55,535 nt of DNA from Paenibacillus elgii NBRC 100335 (GTDB lineage Bacteria > Bacillota > Bacilli > Paenibacillales > NBRC-103111). Below the pieces are notes generated by a model that was given only the letters and a program-made list of their open reading frames with translations, searched no databases and had not been told where the DNA came from. Location: assembly GCF_004000865.1 (NCBI RefSeq), contig NZ_BIMB01000049.1, positions 1 through 55,535 on the forward strand. The letters run 5' to 3'. Each line of letters starts with the position of its first letter. The first letter of the stretch is position 1. Below are positions 1 to 8,342 of this stretch, piece by piece. The position numbers were made by a program, and so were the translations under genes.

Positions 1-452
1 AGGGACATGGAGTCGGTTCGCAGATGCAAATGGTAGGAGACGTGAATGGTGACGGCAAGGCAGATGCGATTGTTTACTTCAACGGGGAATGGTGGGTGTC
101 CCTGTCTAACGGTAATGGATTTAATGCTTATCAAAAATGGGTTGAAGGCCACGGAGTTGGTTCACAGACACAAATGGTAGGGGACGTGAACGGGGATGGC
201 AAAGCAGATGCGATTATTTACTACAACGGAGAATGGTGGGTGTCTCTGTCTAACGGTAATGGATTTGGTGCCTATAAAAAATGGGTTGAGGGGCATGGGG
301 TTGGCTCGCAGATGCAAATGGTAGGAGACGTGAATGGTGACGGCAAGGCAGATGCAATCATTTACTATAACGGAGAATGGTGGATAGCGTTGTCTAATGG
401 CAACGGATTTAATGCTTACACTAAGTGGAAGGGGGATGATATTAGACTTTAA
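1..452 (+). CDS. VCBS/FG-GAP-like repeat protein, C-terminal end (5' truncated)
   Basis: The reading frame is open from the left edge, so only the C-terminus is present. It holds three near-identical 48-residue units, each with a DVNGDGKAD calcium-binding-like loop, then an NGEWWVSLSNGNGF block and a GHGVGS linker. At DNA level the unit repeats every 144 bp (CAAATGGTAG at 27, 171 and 315). Such repeats build beta-propeller or VCBS-type domains of secreted or surface proteins that bind carbohydrate or protein ligands. The function of the missing N-terminus cannot be told. The close DNA identity of the units suggests recent unit duplication. Confidence 0.8.
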   Translation, partial: GHGVGSQMQMVGDVNGDGKADAIVYFNGEWWVSLSNGNGFNAYQKWVEGHGVGSQTQMVGDVNGDGKADAIIYYNGEWWVSLSNGNGFGAYKKWVEGHGVGSQMQMVGDVNGDGKADAIIYYNGEWWIALSNGNGFNAYTKWKGDDIRL

Positions 453-586
453 GTGGACATTGAGAATAACTAGCTACACGTCATTTTAATACTGCGATAT
501 AATTCAGTTCCACCGTCCATCTGCTTCTGCCGCTGGTAGGTAACGGCCAAACGTCAATACGCCATATGGCTCCGCCACCTATAAAG

Positions 587-623
587 AAAAGCAATCCCGG
601 ACATCCATGCCGAGACTGCTTTT
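587..623 (-). terminator. Intrinsic terminator of the butanediol dehydrogenase gene
   Basis: Read on the minus strand, a 14-bp stem (AAAAGCAGTCTCGG against CCGGGATTGCTTTT, two G-U pairs) is followed by a T-rich run. It lies 18 bp beyond the stop codon of the minus-strand dehydrogenase gene. Confidence 0.6.
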
Positions 624-640
624 CGCTATAAATCCGTTGT

Positions 641-1693
641 TTACGGCTTGGGAGTTACGAGAATTTTAACCTGATTTTTTTCTTTCAACAAAGCTTCAAA
701 GCCATGCTCCACCGCTTCGTCCAGCTTGATTCGCTTCGTAACCAGCTTCTCGGCAGGGAAAAAGCCTTTTTCCATCAACCGGATGACCGCCGGGAATACA
801 TTGCGGTAGCCGATGATGCCTGTCATGTTCCGCTCCTTCATGACGAGGTGGTTCGGCCGGATCGGCGCTTCTCTTTCGAAGATGCTGACAATCATGATCT
901 GTCCGGCGACTTTGGTCGACTCGATAGCTTGGGTGAGAACAGGAGGTACCCCGGTGACCTCGAAGGCAATGTCGGCGCCGCCGCCTGTCCGTTTGTGAAT
1001 CTCTTGAACCACATCGTATTCTTTCGGATCGATGACGATCGCACCCAGCTCTTCCGCTTTGCGCTTGCGTTCCGGCGAAAGCTCGACGGCGTAAATTTCC
1101 GAGGCCCCGGAAGCCTTCAGTGCCTCGATGACCAGCAGGCCGATCGGGCCGGTACCGAACACGACGGCTTTGTCCCCGACCTTCAGCTGGCTGGAACGAA
1201 CGGCGTACAGCGCGACGGCGGACGGTTCGACCAAAGCGCCTTGCTCGTAAGAGACGCTGTCGGGAATTTTATGGACCATGTGTTCATCCACGGCTACATA
1301 TTCAGAGAAGCCGCCGCCACCGCCGGCGAGGCCGAGAAAGCCCATTTTTTCGCAGAGGTTATATTTGCCCTGCTTGCACGACGGGCATGTCCCGCACGCG
1401 AAGATGGGCTCGACGACGACCCGGTCGCCCACCTTCACCGAGGCGACACCTTCCCCGATCTCGACGACTTGTCCGGAAAATTCATGCCCCATCACGATAG
1501 GGGCTTTTTCTTTTGTCAGCGGGTGGGCCGTGCTTTCCGGAATAAAAATCGGGCCGGCCACATATTCGTGCAGGTCGCTTCCGCAAATGCCGCACCATTC
1601 CACGCGGATTTTCACTTTTCCTTGGAGCGCTTGTGGTTCCGTAATCGTTTCCAAGCGCAGATCCTTCACACCATGCCATCGTAACGCCTTCAT
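641..1693 (-). CDS. bdhA: Zinc-dependent (R,R)-butanediol dehydrogenase family protein
   Basis: Medium-chain alcohol dehydrogenase of 350 residues, the usual family length. It should interconvert acetoin and 2,3-butanediol with NAD(H) in the cytoplasm. Visible motifs: catalytic zinc ligands in CGICGSD and GHE, a four-cysteine structural zinc lobe (CGTCPSCKQGKYNLC), the MGFLGLAGGGGGFSEY stretch typical of BdhA, and a Rossmann GTGPIGLL motif. The frame stays open to 1780, but the ATG at 1693 matches the start of homologues (MKALRWHG) and has an AGGAG upstream, so I start there. It is divergent from a LacI-type gene, and a perfect 12-bp operator lies in its promoter, so repression by that neighbour is likely. 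A related polyol dehydrogenase is the main alternative. Confidence 0.88.
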   Translation of the reverse strand: MKALRWHGVKDLRLETITEPQALQGKVKIRVEWCGICGSDLHEYVAGPIFIPESTAHPLTKEKAPIVMGHEFSGQVVEIGEGVASVKVGDRVVVEPIFACGTCPSCKQGKYNLCEKMGFLGLAGGGGGFSEYVAVDEHMVHKIPDSVSYEQGALVEPSAVALYAVRSSQLKVGDKAVVFGTGPIGLLVIEALKASGASEIYAVELSPERKRKAEELGAIVIDPKEYDVVQEIHKRTGGGADIAFEVTGVPPVLTQAIESTKVAGQIMIVSIFEREAPIRPNHLVMKERNMTGIIGYRNVFPAVIRLMEKGFFPAEKLVTKRIKLDEAVEHGFEALLKEKNQVKILVTPKP

Positions 1694-1750
1694 GCTTGCA
1701 TTACATCTCCTTACTGGGTCGAGTAATAAAATCAATTTAGCGATAAAATA

Positions 1751-1762
1751 GGAAACGTTTCC
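1751..1762. promoter_or_regulatory. LacI-family operator, bdhA side
   Basis: Perfect 12-bp palindrome GGAAACGTTTCC with the central CG typical of LacI/GalR operators. A minus-strand TTGACG (1762-1767) sits right next to it, so the operator would fall in the spacer of the dehydrogenase promoter, a position fitting repression. A second near-copy lies before the divergent LacI-type gene. Confidence 0.7.
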
Positions 1763-1887
1763 GTCAATAAATAATGTCACAAGTTTGATACATTTGTCAA
1801 ATTGATTTACGAATGAAGATGGTTTAAGCAGAGGAGACGGCTTACCGTGCTTGCCAATGGCTCGTCACAAACGGCGGCATCGTATGC

Positions 1888-1893
1888 TATAAT
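1888..1893 (+). promoter_or_regulatory. -10 element of the LacI-family gene
   Basis: Perfect TATAAT. No good -35 hexamer is seen at the right distance. The operator-like site at 1927-1938 lies downstream of the predicted start point. Confidence 0.45.
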
Positions 1894-1926
1894 AAAAAGA
1901 GACAAGCGACATCGGTTCGTATCATA

Positions 1927-1938
1927 GAAAACGATTCC
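1927..1938. promoter_or_regulatory. LacI-family operator, regulator side
   Basis: GAAAACGATTCC matches the perfect palindrome at 1751-1762 in 10 of 12 positions with the same central CG. It lies between the promoter and start codon of the LacI-type gene, fitting autorepression. Confidence 0.5.
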
Positions 1939-1959
1939 AATCAAGAAAGGACATCGCTC

Positions 1960-3003
1960 TTGACCAGAAAGCAAAAAGTAACGATTGAAGATGTGGCGAA
2001 GAAAGCGGGGGTGGGGATCGCCACCGTATCGCGCGCCATTAACGATAGCGGCGGAATCAGTCCCAAAACGAAGGCGCAGATCCTGCAGGTAATTGAGGAA
2101 ATGGGCTTCACTCCGAATACTTCGGCACAAAGCTTGAAGGTGCGGCAAACGTACCAGATTGCCTTGGCCGTGCCGGATATCCGCAATGCGATCATTCCCG
2201 AAATCGCCTGGTCCGTGGAACAGACGGCGAAGCAGCATGGTTACCGCGTCGTGCAGATCAACACCACCGGCAACGCCCGGACCGAGCTTGAAACGGTGCG
2301 CGAGGTAAAGAAGCTGCACGTGGATGGGCTGATTATTATGCCGCTTGCATATCCCAAAACATTGGTGGAACTGATCAATAAAGCAAGCGTACCCGTCTCG
2401 ATTATCAACTATGGCAAAAAGCTCGACGATCATGTGAAAGCGGACGTTGTCGGCTTGGCCAGCCAGGAAGGCCGTCTCGTGATGGAGCATCTAATCAAAA
2501 TCGGCCGGACGCGAATCGCATACGCGGGTGCCCCGAAGAACAAAATTGAGGAACGGTATTTTGCCTACGAGCAGTCGCTGCCGCAGGTAGATCCTTCCCT
2601 CGTTTTTTTCGGCGAGGATTTCTCGTTTGAAACAGGCTTGCGCGCGGCCGATTACTTTTACAGCCTAAAACATATGCCGGATGCCATCTATGCGGTCAAC
2701 GACATGGTGGCTATCGGCATTGTGAATCGCTTCAAGGAGCTGGGCATCCGCGTTCCGGAAGATGTGGCGGTCGTGGGCATCGACAACAACTTATGGTCGA
2801 CGGTGACAAGCCCGCAAATCAGCTCGGTCTCGATCATGGGGGATGAAGTGGCCCGCCTGGCTACCGAGCTTTTGCTGAAGCGGATTCGCGACCACGGTAC
2901 CGGGGAATATGAACGGGTGCAGTTCGAGCCTCGGCTCATTGTGCGGGAATCGAGCGTGGCCGTCATTCGCCAGCCCCCTTCCATGACGAAAAGGGTCAGA
3001 TGA
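1960..3003 (+). CDS. LacI/GalR family transcriptional regulator
   Basis: 347-residue repressor with an N-terminal helix-turn-helix (VTIEDVAKKAGVGIATVSRA, about residues 7-26) and a periplasmic-binding-protein-like effector domain filling the rest, which ends in the usual DNMVAIG, VAVVGIDNN and VRESS stretches. The start is a TTG after a weak GAAAGG site. It is transcribed away from bdhA and the shared spacer has two similar CG-centred palindromes, so it probably controls both itself and the dehydrogenase. The effector cannot be read from sequence; a sugar, polyol or phosphorylated sugar is usual for the family. Confidence 0.88.
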   Translation: MTRKQKVTIEDVAKKAGVGIATVSRAINDSGGISPKTKAQILQVIEEMGFTPNTSAQSLKVRQTYQIALAVPDIRNAIIPEIAWSVEQTAKQHGYRVVQINTTGNARTELETVREVKKLHVDGLIIMPLAYPKTLVELINKASVPVSIINYGKKLDDHVKADVVGLASQEGRLVMEHLIKIGRTRIAYAGAPKNKIEERYFAYEQSLPQVDPSLVFFGEDFSFETGLRAADYFYSLKHMPDAIYAVNDMVAIGIVNRFKELGIRVPEDVAVVGIDNNLWSTVTSPQISSVSIMGDEVARLATELLLKRIRDHGTGEYERVQFEPRLIVRESSVAVIRQPPSMTKRVR

Positions 3004-3054
3004 CCGATACGGAAAAAAGGGATGTCGCTTCGTTTTGATCTCCCGAAAGTAGGC

Positions 3055-3060
3055 TATAAT
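3055..3060 (+). promoter_or_regulatory. -10 element of the PIG-L gene
   Basis: Perfect TATAAT 26 bp before the ATG at 3086. A -35 match is poor (GTTTTG at 3032-3037, 17-bp spacer). Confidence 0.4.
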
Positions 3061-3085
3061 GGGTCTAAAAAGGAGGCGTCTGACG

Positions 3086-3784
3086 ATGGGAGAACCGGTC
3101 GGATTTTTATACGCGCACCCGGACGATGAGACCTTTTTGAGCGCGTGCCTGATCCGGCAGCTGGCGGATGAAGGGCATGCGCCCGTGCTGCTGCTGGCGA
3201 CCAAGGGCGAAGCGGGGCAAAAGAACGGCTACGCGGCGCAAGCCACGAAAGAGGAACTTGCCGCGATCCGGGTCAAAGAAATGGAGAAGGCCGCCGCGGT
3301 GCTGGGCATTACGGAAGTGGAGCATCTCGGCTTCCCTGACGGAAAGCTGGACACGGTCGACGAGACGCTCTTTCTGGAGGCGGTCATCCGTTTCATCAAC
3401 AAACACCGTTTGAAAATCGTGGTAACGTTTCCGGAGGACGGCGGCAATTTTCATCCCGACCATATGGCGATTTCGTGGTTTGCGACAGCGGCCGTACTTA
3501 GCGGGCGGTGCCCTTCGGTCCAGAAGCTGTACTACATTCGGTCGAAGACGCTGACCGAGCAAGGCTATGAACCGACGCTCGTCATCGATACGGAACAAGC
3601 ATGGAGCGTCAAAGCAGAAGCGCTGCGCGCCCATACGTCTCAGCTTCTCGCGATCGAGAGGTATTTCGGGAATTTGGACGTTTTCCCGGAGAACCGGCGC
3701 TACGAGTCGTTTGTCTTGAACTGGGAACGGGGGCAGCGCTGGCCTTCCAAAACCGAGACAAACCTATTCGACGGTTTGCTCTAA
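3086..3784 (+). CDS. PIG-L/LmbE family deacetylase
   Basis: 232-residue zinc-dependent N-acetyl sugar deacetylase. The family motif AHPDDE is at residues 10-15 and the partner HPDH zinc-ligand motif near residue 124. Family members remove acetyl from GlcNAc-linked substrates, as in bacillithiol synthesis (BshB1/BshB2) or antibiotic and glycan pathways. This protein has the general fold, but I cannot assign it to BshB. The ATG at 3086 is preferred over the upstream start at 3059 because AGGAGG (3071-3076) lies 9 nt before it. It is convergent with the glycosylase remnant that follows. Confidence 0.85.
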   Translation: MGEPVGFLYAHPDDETFLSACLIRQLADEGHAPVLLLATKGEAGQKNGYAAQATKEELAAIRVKEMEKAAAVLGITEVEHLGFPDGKLDTVDETLFLEAVIRFINKHRLKIVVTFPEDGGNFHPDHMAISWFATAAVLSGRCPSVQKLYYIRSKTLTEQGYEPTLVIDTEQAWSVKAEALRAHTSQLLAIERYFGNLDVFPENRRYESFVLNWERGQRWPSKTETNLFDGLL

Positions 3785-3810
3785 CCGACGGTTCGACGGT
3801 GAAAAGCAGC

Positions 3811-4465
3811 TCAGCCCGAGACGAGTTCCTCGACCGTTTTGCCCGAATCGACATATCCGCGGTTGACGGCTTCCCACAAGTAGAGGGAGGCGACGCTGCA
3901 ATACGGCGACCATTTCTGCGCATGCTGCGCCAAAGGGTTGCCGTCTTTTTTATGTTCCGCCGAATACAGCCATCGGGCTCCTCGCACCAGTCCCACATCG
4001 CCCAGAGACAGCACGTTCATTCGCCCCAAAGAAAAGATCAGAAACATTTCCGCCGTCCATTGCCCGATCCCTTTTACCTTGGTGAGCATCTCAATGACCT
4101 CGAGGTCTTCCAGTTGGGGCAGCAGGGCCAGGTCGATTTCCTGATGAAGCAGCTTGGCGCTCAAGTCTTTGATGTAGTTGATTTTCGCGGACGACGGCGC
4201 TTCGGAGCGCTTCGGGATCGACCCGGTCGATCTCCTCGGGAGTGATGGAGGAGACGAGCGATCTTACCCGGTTGTTGATGGTGGCGGCTGCTTTCACGGA
4301 AAGCTGCTGCCCGACAATCGATAGCACCAGCGACTCAAAATGGCTGCTGCGCACGTTGAACGTCAATTCGCCGATGAGGGCGATCAGAGCGGCCAGCTTG
4401 GCATCGTTGCGGCAAAGGTAACTTATCCGCTCATCGTCCGAATTCAGCGTCATACTGTGGTTCAC
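3811..4465 (-). pseudogene. Frameshifted DNA-3-methyladenine glycosylase (AlkA type)
   Basis: Two overlapping minus-strand frames together make one HhH-GPD base-excision glycosylase. The N-terminal part (from a GTG at 4465 after GGGGGAA) has SIVGQQLSVKAA and reads to RVDPEALRSA. The other frame resumes at KINYIKDLSAKLL and contains the helix-hairpin-helix KGIGQWTAEMFLIF followed by SLGDVG with the catalytic aspartate. The break is near 4185-4205 and fits a 2-nt loss (or 1-nt gain) where homologues read close to SAGLSxxK. The enzyme would remove alkylated purines from DNA. It is either a genuine decayed gene or a sequencing error. Confidence 0.8.
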
Positions 4466-4583
4466 GAAGGTTCCCCCTTTTCCATGGCACCTGCTTTGTT
4501 GGCATCATTATCCCATAAAGTATTTCCCGGGAAAATCCTTAGCCATAGTTTTCATCTCCAAATTCATTCTGAACAACAGGGGA

Positions 4584-4612
4584 TTGACAGATGCAGGAAA
4601 CCATTCTAAACT
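4584..4612 (+). promoter_or_regulatory. Sigma-A promoter of the iron uptake operon
   Basis: TTGACA at 4584-4589 and TAAACT at 4607-4612 with a 17-bp spacer. The Fur box begins 7 bp downstream, over the start point. Confidence 0.65.
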
Positions 4613-4619
4613 GTCAATT

Positions 4620-4638
4620 GATAATGATAATTATTATC
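4620..4638. promoter_or_regulatory. Fur box
   Basis: GATAATGATAATTATTATC matches the 19-bp Fur consensus at 18 positions and is embedded in a longer palindrome (4618-4640). Its place just after the -10 element predicts iron-dependent repression of the downstream lipoprotein and permease genes. Confidence 0.92.
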
Positions 4639-4668
4639 AATTAATGTACAACCTTAGGGGGCTGCATC

Positions 4669-5706
4669 ATGTCACGATCTATGCATCATTTTCTATTGGT
4701 CTTTTGCTGCGTCATGCTATTCATCGCCGGCTGCGGAACGGCGAATACCAATACAGCTTCCGCTCCGAAAGCTGCTTCCGGCACCGACGCCAAGAAGCCG
4801 GAGCAAGCTTCGACGCAAGAGCAGGGCAAATCGCAAGATCCGGCGGCTCGGACCATCAACCATCTGCTCGGCACCACAGAGATCAAAGGCACGCCGCAAC
4901 GCATCGTCGCCATCGAATGGTCCGTTGTCGAGGATGTGCTGGCGCTGGGCGTCCAGCCGGTCGGCATTGCCGACATCGAAGGCTACAAAAAATGGGTGAA
5001 GGTGAAGCACGAGCTGTCCCCGGACGTGAAGGATGTCGGCAGCCGGGTCGAGCCGAGCCTGGAGCAAATCTCCGCGCTGAAGCCGGATTTGATCATCGCG
5101 ACCAACCGCGTCGAAGCCTTCTACGACAAATTAAAAGCGATCGCTCCGACCATCGTGTTCTATCCGAACACGGAAAAGGAGCCGGATGCATACGCGATGA
5201 TGGAGAAAAATTTCCGTATCGCCGCAGACGCGCTGAACAAGAAAGACGAAGGGGAAAAAGTGCTGAAGGACGTCGACACGGCGATTGCCGGATTGGCCGA
5301 CAAAGTGAAGAAAGCGGGCAAAGCGGACTCCGAATTTATCCTGGTGCAAGCTTTCTCGTTGAAAAAAGTGCCGACGATGCGCATCATGTCGGATAACGCG
5401 ATGTCGGCCAAGGTGCTGATCAAGCTGGGGATGAAAAACGCGTTCAAGCCGAAGGGCTACGTCCCAACCTTCGAAGAAGGGGGCGTCGAGCCGCTGCTTG
5501 CCATGAAGAAAGCGAATTTCTTCTACATCGTGCAGGATGACGATAATATTTTCACCAATCAGCTGAAGGAAAATCCGGTATGGAAAAACCTTGATTTCGT
5601 CAAGGAAAACCGGATGTACGCGATGGGCGGCGATACGTGGCTGTTCGGCGGACCGCTGTCGGCACAACTGATCGCTGAAAAAGCGGCGGCGGCGATGACC
5701 CAATGA
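4669..5706 (+). CDS. Iron-siderophore ABC transporter substrate-binding lipoprotein
   Basis: 345-residue FecB/FhuD-type binding protein. A lipoprotein signal peptide ends in LFIAGC (lipid-attached Cys about 22), followed by a low-complexity A/K/Q linker. The body has PQRIVAIEWSVVEDVLALGV near residue 80 and ALKPDLIIA near 140, both characteristic of siderophore-binding proteins. It should capture ferric siderophore at the outer face of the membrane and hand it to the permease encoded 4 nt downstream (ATGA overlap). Ribosome binding site AGGGGG lies 7 nt before the ATG. It is the first gene after a near-perfect Fur box. The siderophore type is not evident. Confidence 0.92.
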   Translation: MSRSMHHFLLVFCCVMLFIAGCGTANTNTASAPKAASGTDAKKPEQASTQEQGKSQDPAARTINHLLGTTEIKGTPQRIVAIEWSVVEDVLALGVQPVGIADIEGYKKWVKVKHELSPDVKDVGSRVEPSLEQISALKPDLIIATNRVEAFYDKLKAIAPTIVFYPNTEKEPDAYAMMEKNFRIAADALNKKDEGEKVLKDVDTAIAGLADKVKKAGKADSEFILVQAFSLKKVPTMRIMSDNAMSAKVLIKLGMKNAFKPKGYVPTFEEGGVEPLLAMKKANFFYIVQDDDNIFTNQLKENPVWKNLDFVKENRMYAMGGDTWLFGGPLSAQLIAEKAAAAMTQ

Positions 5707-7763
5707 GTACGGAAAGAAGCGGCGTAAACGCTGCTTTCTTTATGCGCGGGTGGGCCCCGCCCGTTCTCGTGTTCGGCGGGGGAGCGGCGCTGCTGCTCCT
5801 GCTCATGGTCATCCATGTGATGCAGGGCGCTGCCGATTTGACTCCCCGCATGGTGCTTGAAGCGGTCTTTGTTCCGCAGGATACGGCCGAGCATCAGATC
5901 GTGCGCACGCTGCGGCTGCCGCGAGTCGTCGCCGGCATGCTGGCCGGTGGGGCGCTTGCGGTTGCGGGCGTGCTGCTGCAGACGATCACCCGCAACCCGC
6001 TGGCTTCGGCCGGTACGCTGGGCATCAATGCTGGTGCCTATTTCGCGGTCGTGGCGGCCACCGTGTTCGCCCCGTCGCTGATGGGCGTCTCGCCGATGCT
6101 GGTTGCGTTCGGCGGTGCCGTTTTTGCTGCGCTGCTGGCCTATTCGCTGGCCGGGGGACTGCGCGCGACGCCGCTGCGCATGACGCTGGCCGGGATGATC
6201 GTATCGATGGCCGTGTCCGCGATGACCGGCGCGCTGCAGCTGCTGTTCGAAGAGGAAACGAGCGGCCTGTTTCTGTGGGGCAGCGGCACGCTCGTGCAGA
6301 ACGACTGGAGCGGCGTCAGCGCCGCTTGGCCATGGATTGCGGTAGCCGCTGCACTGGCCCTGTTTCTCTCCCGTTCGCTCGACCTGCTGTTGCTCAGCGA
6401 GGAGACGGCGCAGTCGCTCGGTCAGCATGTGGGGCGAATCCGGCTGGTCGGTCTTGTTCTGGCGTTGCTGCTTGCCGCCGTGATCGTCAGTATCGTCGGT
6501 CCGATCGGCTTTGTCGGGCTGCTTGCCCCGCATCTGGTCCGCTTGATCGGGGTGCGCAGCCACAAGCTGCTTCTGCCGGCCTCCTTCTTATGGGGGGCCG
6601 TCATTCTGGTGGCTGCCGACGTCGGCAGCCGGCTGGCCAACAACAGCTCGTATGGCGAGCTTCCGGTAGGCGCCGTGACGGCGCTCATCGGGGGGCCGTG
6701 TCTCGCCTACTTGTCCTACCGGGCGGCGCAAAAGCATCGTGAGGTGCCGAAGCCATCCGCCTCGTCGCTCGGCACGACGGCCCGCTTCCTTTCTTACCGG
6801 GCACTCCTCGGTATATTCGGGGCGCTGCTCGTGGCGGTCACGATCCTGGGCATGATCTTCGGCGATGTAAAAGTCCCGCTGCAGGACGTGCTGGCGGCGG
6901 TTCAAGGCGAAGGCCCCGAGCTGGCTCGCTCGATCGTGCTCGACCAGCGGCTGCCCCGGATGCTCGTCGCGGCCTGCGCCGGCGCGGCGCTTGCGGTCAG
7001 CGGCCTGCTGCTACAGGGGGTCGTGCGCAATCCGATGGCCGATCCGTCCATCGTCGGCGTCTCGGCCGGGGCCGGAGTCGGCGCGCTGCTTCTGCTGCTC
7101 GTCTGGCCGGAGCTGCCGATCGCGCTGCTGCCTTTTGCCTCCTTCGCCGGAGCGATCGCCGCGGCGCTGATCGTCTATCTCATCGCCCGCAAAACAGGCC
7201 TGCAGCCGGCCGTGCTGGCGCTCGTCGGGATCGCGGTATCCGCGTGCGGGTCGGCCGTCATTCAGCTCATCGTGGTCCAGACCAAAATGAACGTGGCCGT
7301 GGCGTTAGCCTGGATTTCCGGCAGCACATACGCGCGCGGCTGGCCGGAGCTGGCGCAGCTCGTGGTATGGCCCGTGCTGCTGCTGCCGCTCGCATGGCTG
7401 ATCGGGCGGAGGGTAGACATTTTGGCCTTCGGGCAGGAGGGCGCAGTGGGCCTTGGGGTCAACGTCGAGCAGACGCGGCTGAGAGCGGCGGCGATCGGCG
7501 TGGCGCTGGCGGCCGCGGCTGTATCGATCGTAGGCACGATCGGCTTCGTCGGGCTGATCGCCCCTCATGCGGCACGCCTTCTGATCGGGCACAATCACCG
7601 CCGGCTCATGCCGCTTGCTGCGCTGCTCGGGGCTGTCCTACTTGTATTGGCCGACATCGTCGGCCGCAACCTGCTGCCGCCCAAAGAAATTCCATCGGGC
7701 CTAATCGTCTCGCTCCTCGGAGCACCTTATTTTCTATGGCTGATGCGGTCATCGCGCAGATAA
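5703..7763 (+). CDS. Double-length FecCD siderophore permease (FhuB-like fusion)
   Basis: 686 residues holding two complete FecCD permease domains in tandem (about 1-345 and 365-686). Each half has the LRLPR/QRLPR motif, a RNPLA or RNPMA stretch, and a GPIGFVGLLAPHLVRL or GTIGFVGLIAPHAARL block that contacts the ATPase. Most Bacillota encode the halves separately; the fused layout is like enterobacterial FhuB. Its ATG overlaps the stop of the binding protein, so the two are translationally coupled and share Fur control. No ATPase gene follows, so a shared ATPase encoded elsewhere must be used. Confidence 0.92.
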   Translation: MSTERSGVNAAFFMRGWAPPVLVFGGGAALLLLLMVIHVMQGAADLTPRMVLEAVFVPQDTAEHQIVRTLRLPRVVAGMLAGGALAVAGVLLQTITRNPLASAGTLGINAGAYFAVVAATVFAPSLMGVSPMLVAFGGAVFAALLAYSLAGGLRATPLRMTLAGMIVSMAVSAMTGALQLLFEEETSGLFLWGSGTLVQNDWSGVSAAWPWIAVAAALALFLSRSLDLLLLSEETAQSLGQHVGRIRLVGLVLALLLAAVIVSIVGPIGFVGLLAPHLVRLIGVRSHKLLLPASFLWGAVILVAADVGSRLANNSSYGELPVGAVTALIGGPCLAYLSYRAAQKHREVPKPSASSLGTTARFLSYRALLGIFGALLVAVTILGMIFGDVKVPLQDVLAAVQGEGPELARSIVLDQRLPRMLVAACAGAALAVSGLLLQGVVRNPMADPSIVGVSAGAGVGALLLLLVWPELPIALLPFASFAGAIAAALIVYLIARKTGLQPAVLALVGIAVSACGSAVIQLIVVQTKMNVAVALAWISGSTYARGWPELAQLVVWPVLLLPLAWLIGRRVDILAFGQEGAVGLGVNVEQTRLRAAAIGVALAAAAVSIVGTIGFVGLIAPHAARLLIGHNHRRLMPLAALLGAVLLVLADIVGRNLLPPKEIPSGLIVSLLGAPYFLWLMRSSRR

Positions 7764-7846
7764 ATCGGATTAAGGATGCGACGATTGTCAGGATGTGAAC
7801 TATGACTGTGCAGCGACCTTGACTGTAAATAGGATTTCAGCAAACT

Positions 7847-7872
7847 CAGGCTGCCATTCGGCAGTCTGTTTT
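7847..7872 (+). terminator. Terminator of the iron uptake operon
   Basis: CAGGCTGCC and GGCAGTCTG form a 9-bp stem with one G-U pair and an ATTC loop, followed by TTTT. Confidence 0.65.
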
Positions 7873-8011
7873 GCGTCTCGCAATGATCCGGCCCGTCATG
7901 TTTACTTTTGCTCGGTTCTATTTGGGAGCTCTCGGTCACCAATTTTTACTGTGCTGCATCCTTACGGCGGTAAAGCGTGAAGAAAGAAATACAATTTTAC
8001 AAAAATAATGG

Positions 8012-8041
8012 TTGACACGCTTGCGAAACGCATGATAAGAT
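8012..8041 (+). promoter_or_regulatory. Promoter of the small-ORF/tRNA region
   Basis: TTGACA, 18-bp spacer, TAAGAT. It is the only clear promoter seen upstream of the tRNA array, although two terminators lie between. Confidence 0.5.
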
Positions 8042-8084
8042 TTCACCAACTTGATGAACACAAAAGCGAAGGGAGGTTAGGAAC

Positions 8085-8219
8085 ATGAGAACGCATATCG
8101 CATTCGAACAACTGTTACATACCGAGCAAGGTTCCGCTCATGATTCCTTTCATAACCAACGCTTTTTACGTAGCTTTCGCGTACCTGTACGATGTTTGGC
8201 GCTTTTAGACGCATCGTAA
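8085..8219 (+). CDS. Possible 44-residue leader peptide 1
   Basis: ATG at 8085 follows a strong GGGAGG site 8 nt upstream, itself placed after a good promoter. The predicted product begins MRTHIAFEQL and ends RSFRVPVRCLALLDAS; it has no signal peptide or known domain. The stop codon is 17 nt before a strong intrinsic terminator. The arrangement of promoter, short ORF and terminator is that of an attenuating leader peptide; a free-standing microprotein is the alternative. No homologue is recognised. Confidence 0.5.
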   Translation: MRTHIAFEQLLHTEQGSAHDSFHNQRFLRSFRVPVRCLALLDAS

Positions 8220-8236
8220 TCGGAATTCGGTAGGTG

Positions 8237-8268
8237 AGGCTGCGAATCGTCGTAGCCTTTTTCTTTTG
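8237..8268 (+). terminator. Terminator after small ORF 1
   Basis: AGGCTGCGA and TCGTAGCCT form a 9-bp stem (one G-U), 4-nt loop, followed by TTTTCTTTT. It could end a short transcript or act as a conditional attenuator for what follows. Confidence 0.75.
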
Positions 8269-8342
8269 CCTTGGTGGCGGGAAAAAGGGACGAAGCGCAG
8301 CTTTTTTGTTTGCTTAAATTCGTGTGGAAGGAGAGAGTAGCG

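Larger units (their letters stand above)
7764..8084 (+). other. Intergenic region with terminator and new promoter
   Basis: No gene recognised. It holds the terminator of the iron uptake operon (listed separately). A promoter-like pair, TTGACA at 8012-8017 and TAAGAT at 8036-8041 with an 18-bp spacer, would drive the first small ORF. Confidence 0.5.

Noticed and set aside
1..452. CRISPR-like repeat array
   Set aside because: The 144-bp repeats are in frame and encode a 48-residue protein repeat, without spacers.
704..1684. Long plus-strand ORF opposite the butanediol dehydrogenase gene
   Set aside because: The minus frame encodes a clear BdhA; the plus frame has no family features and is a shadow of high-GC coding DNA.
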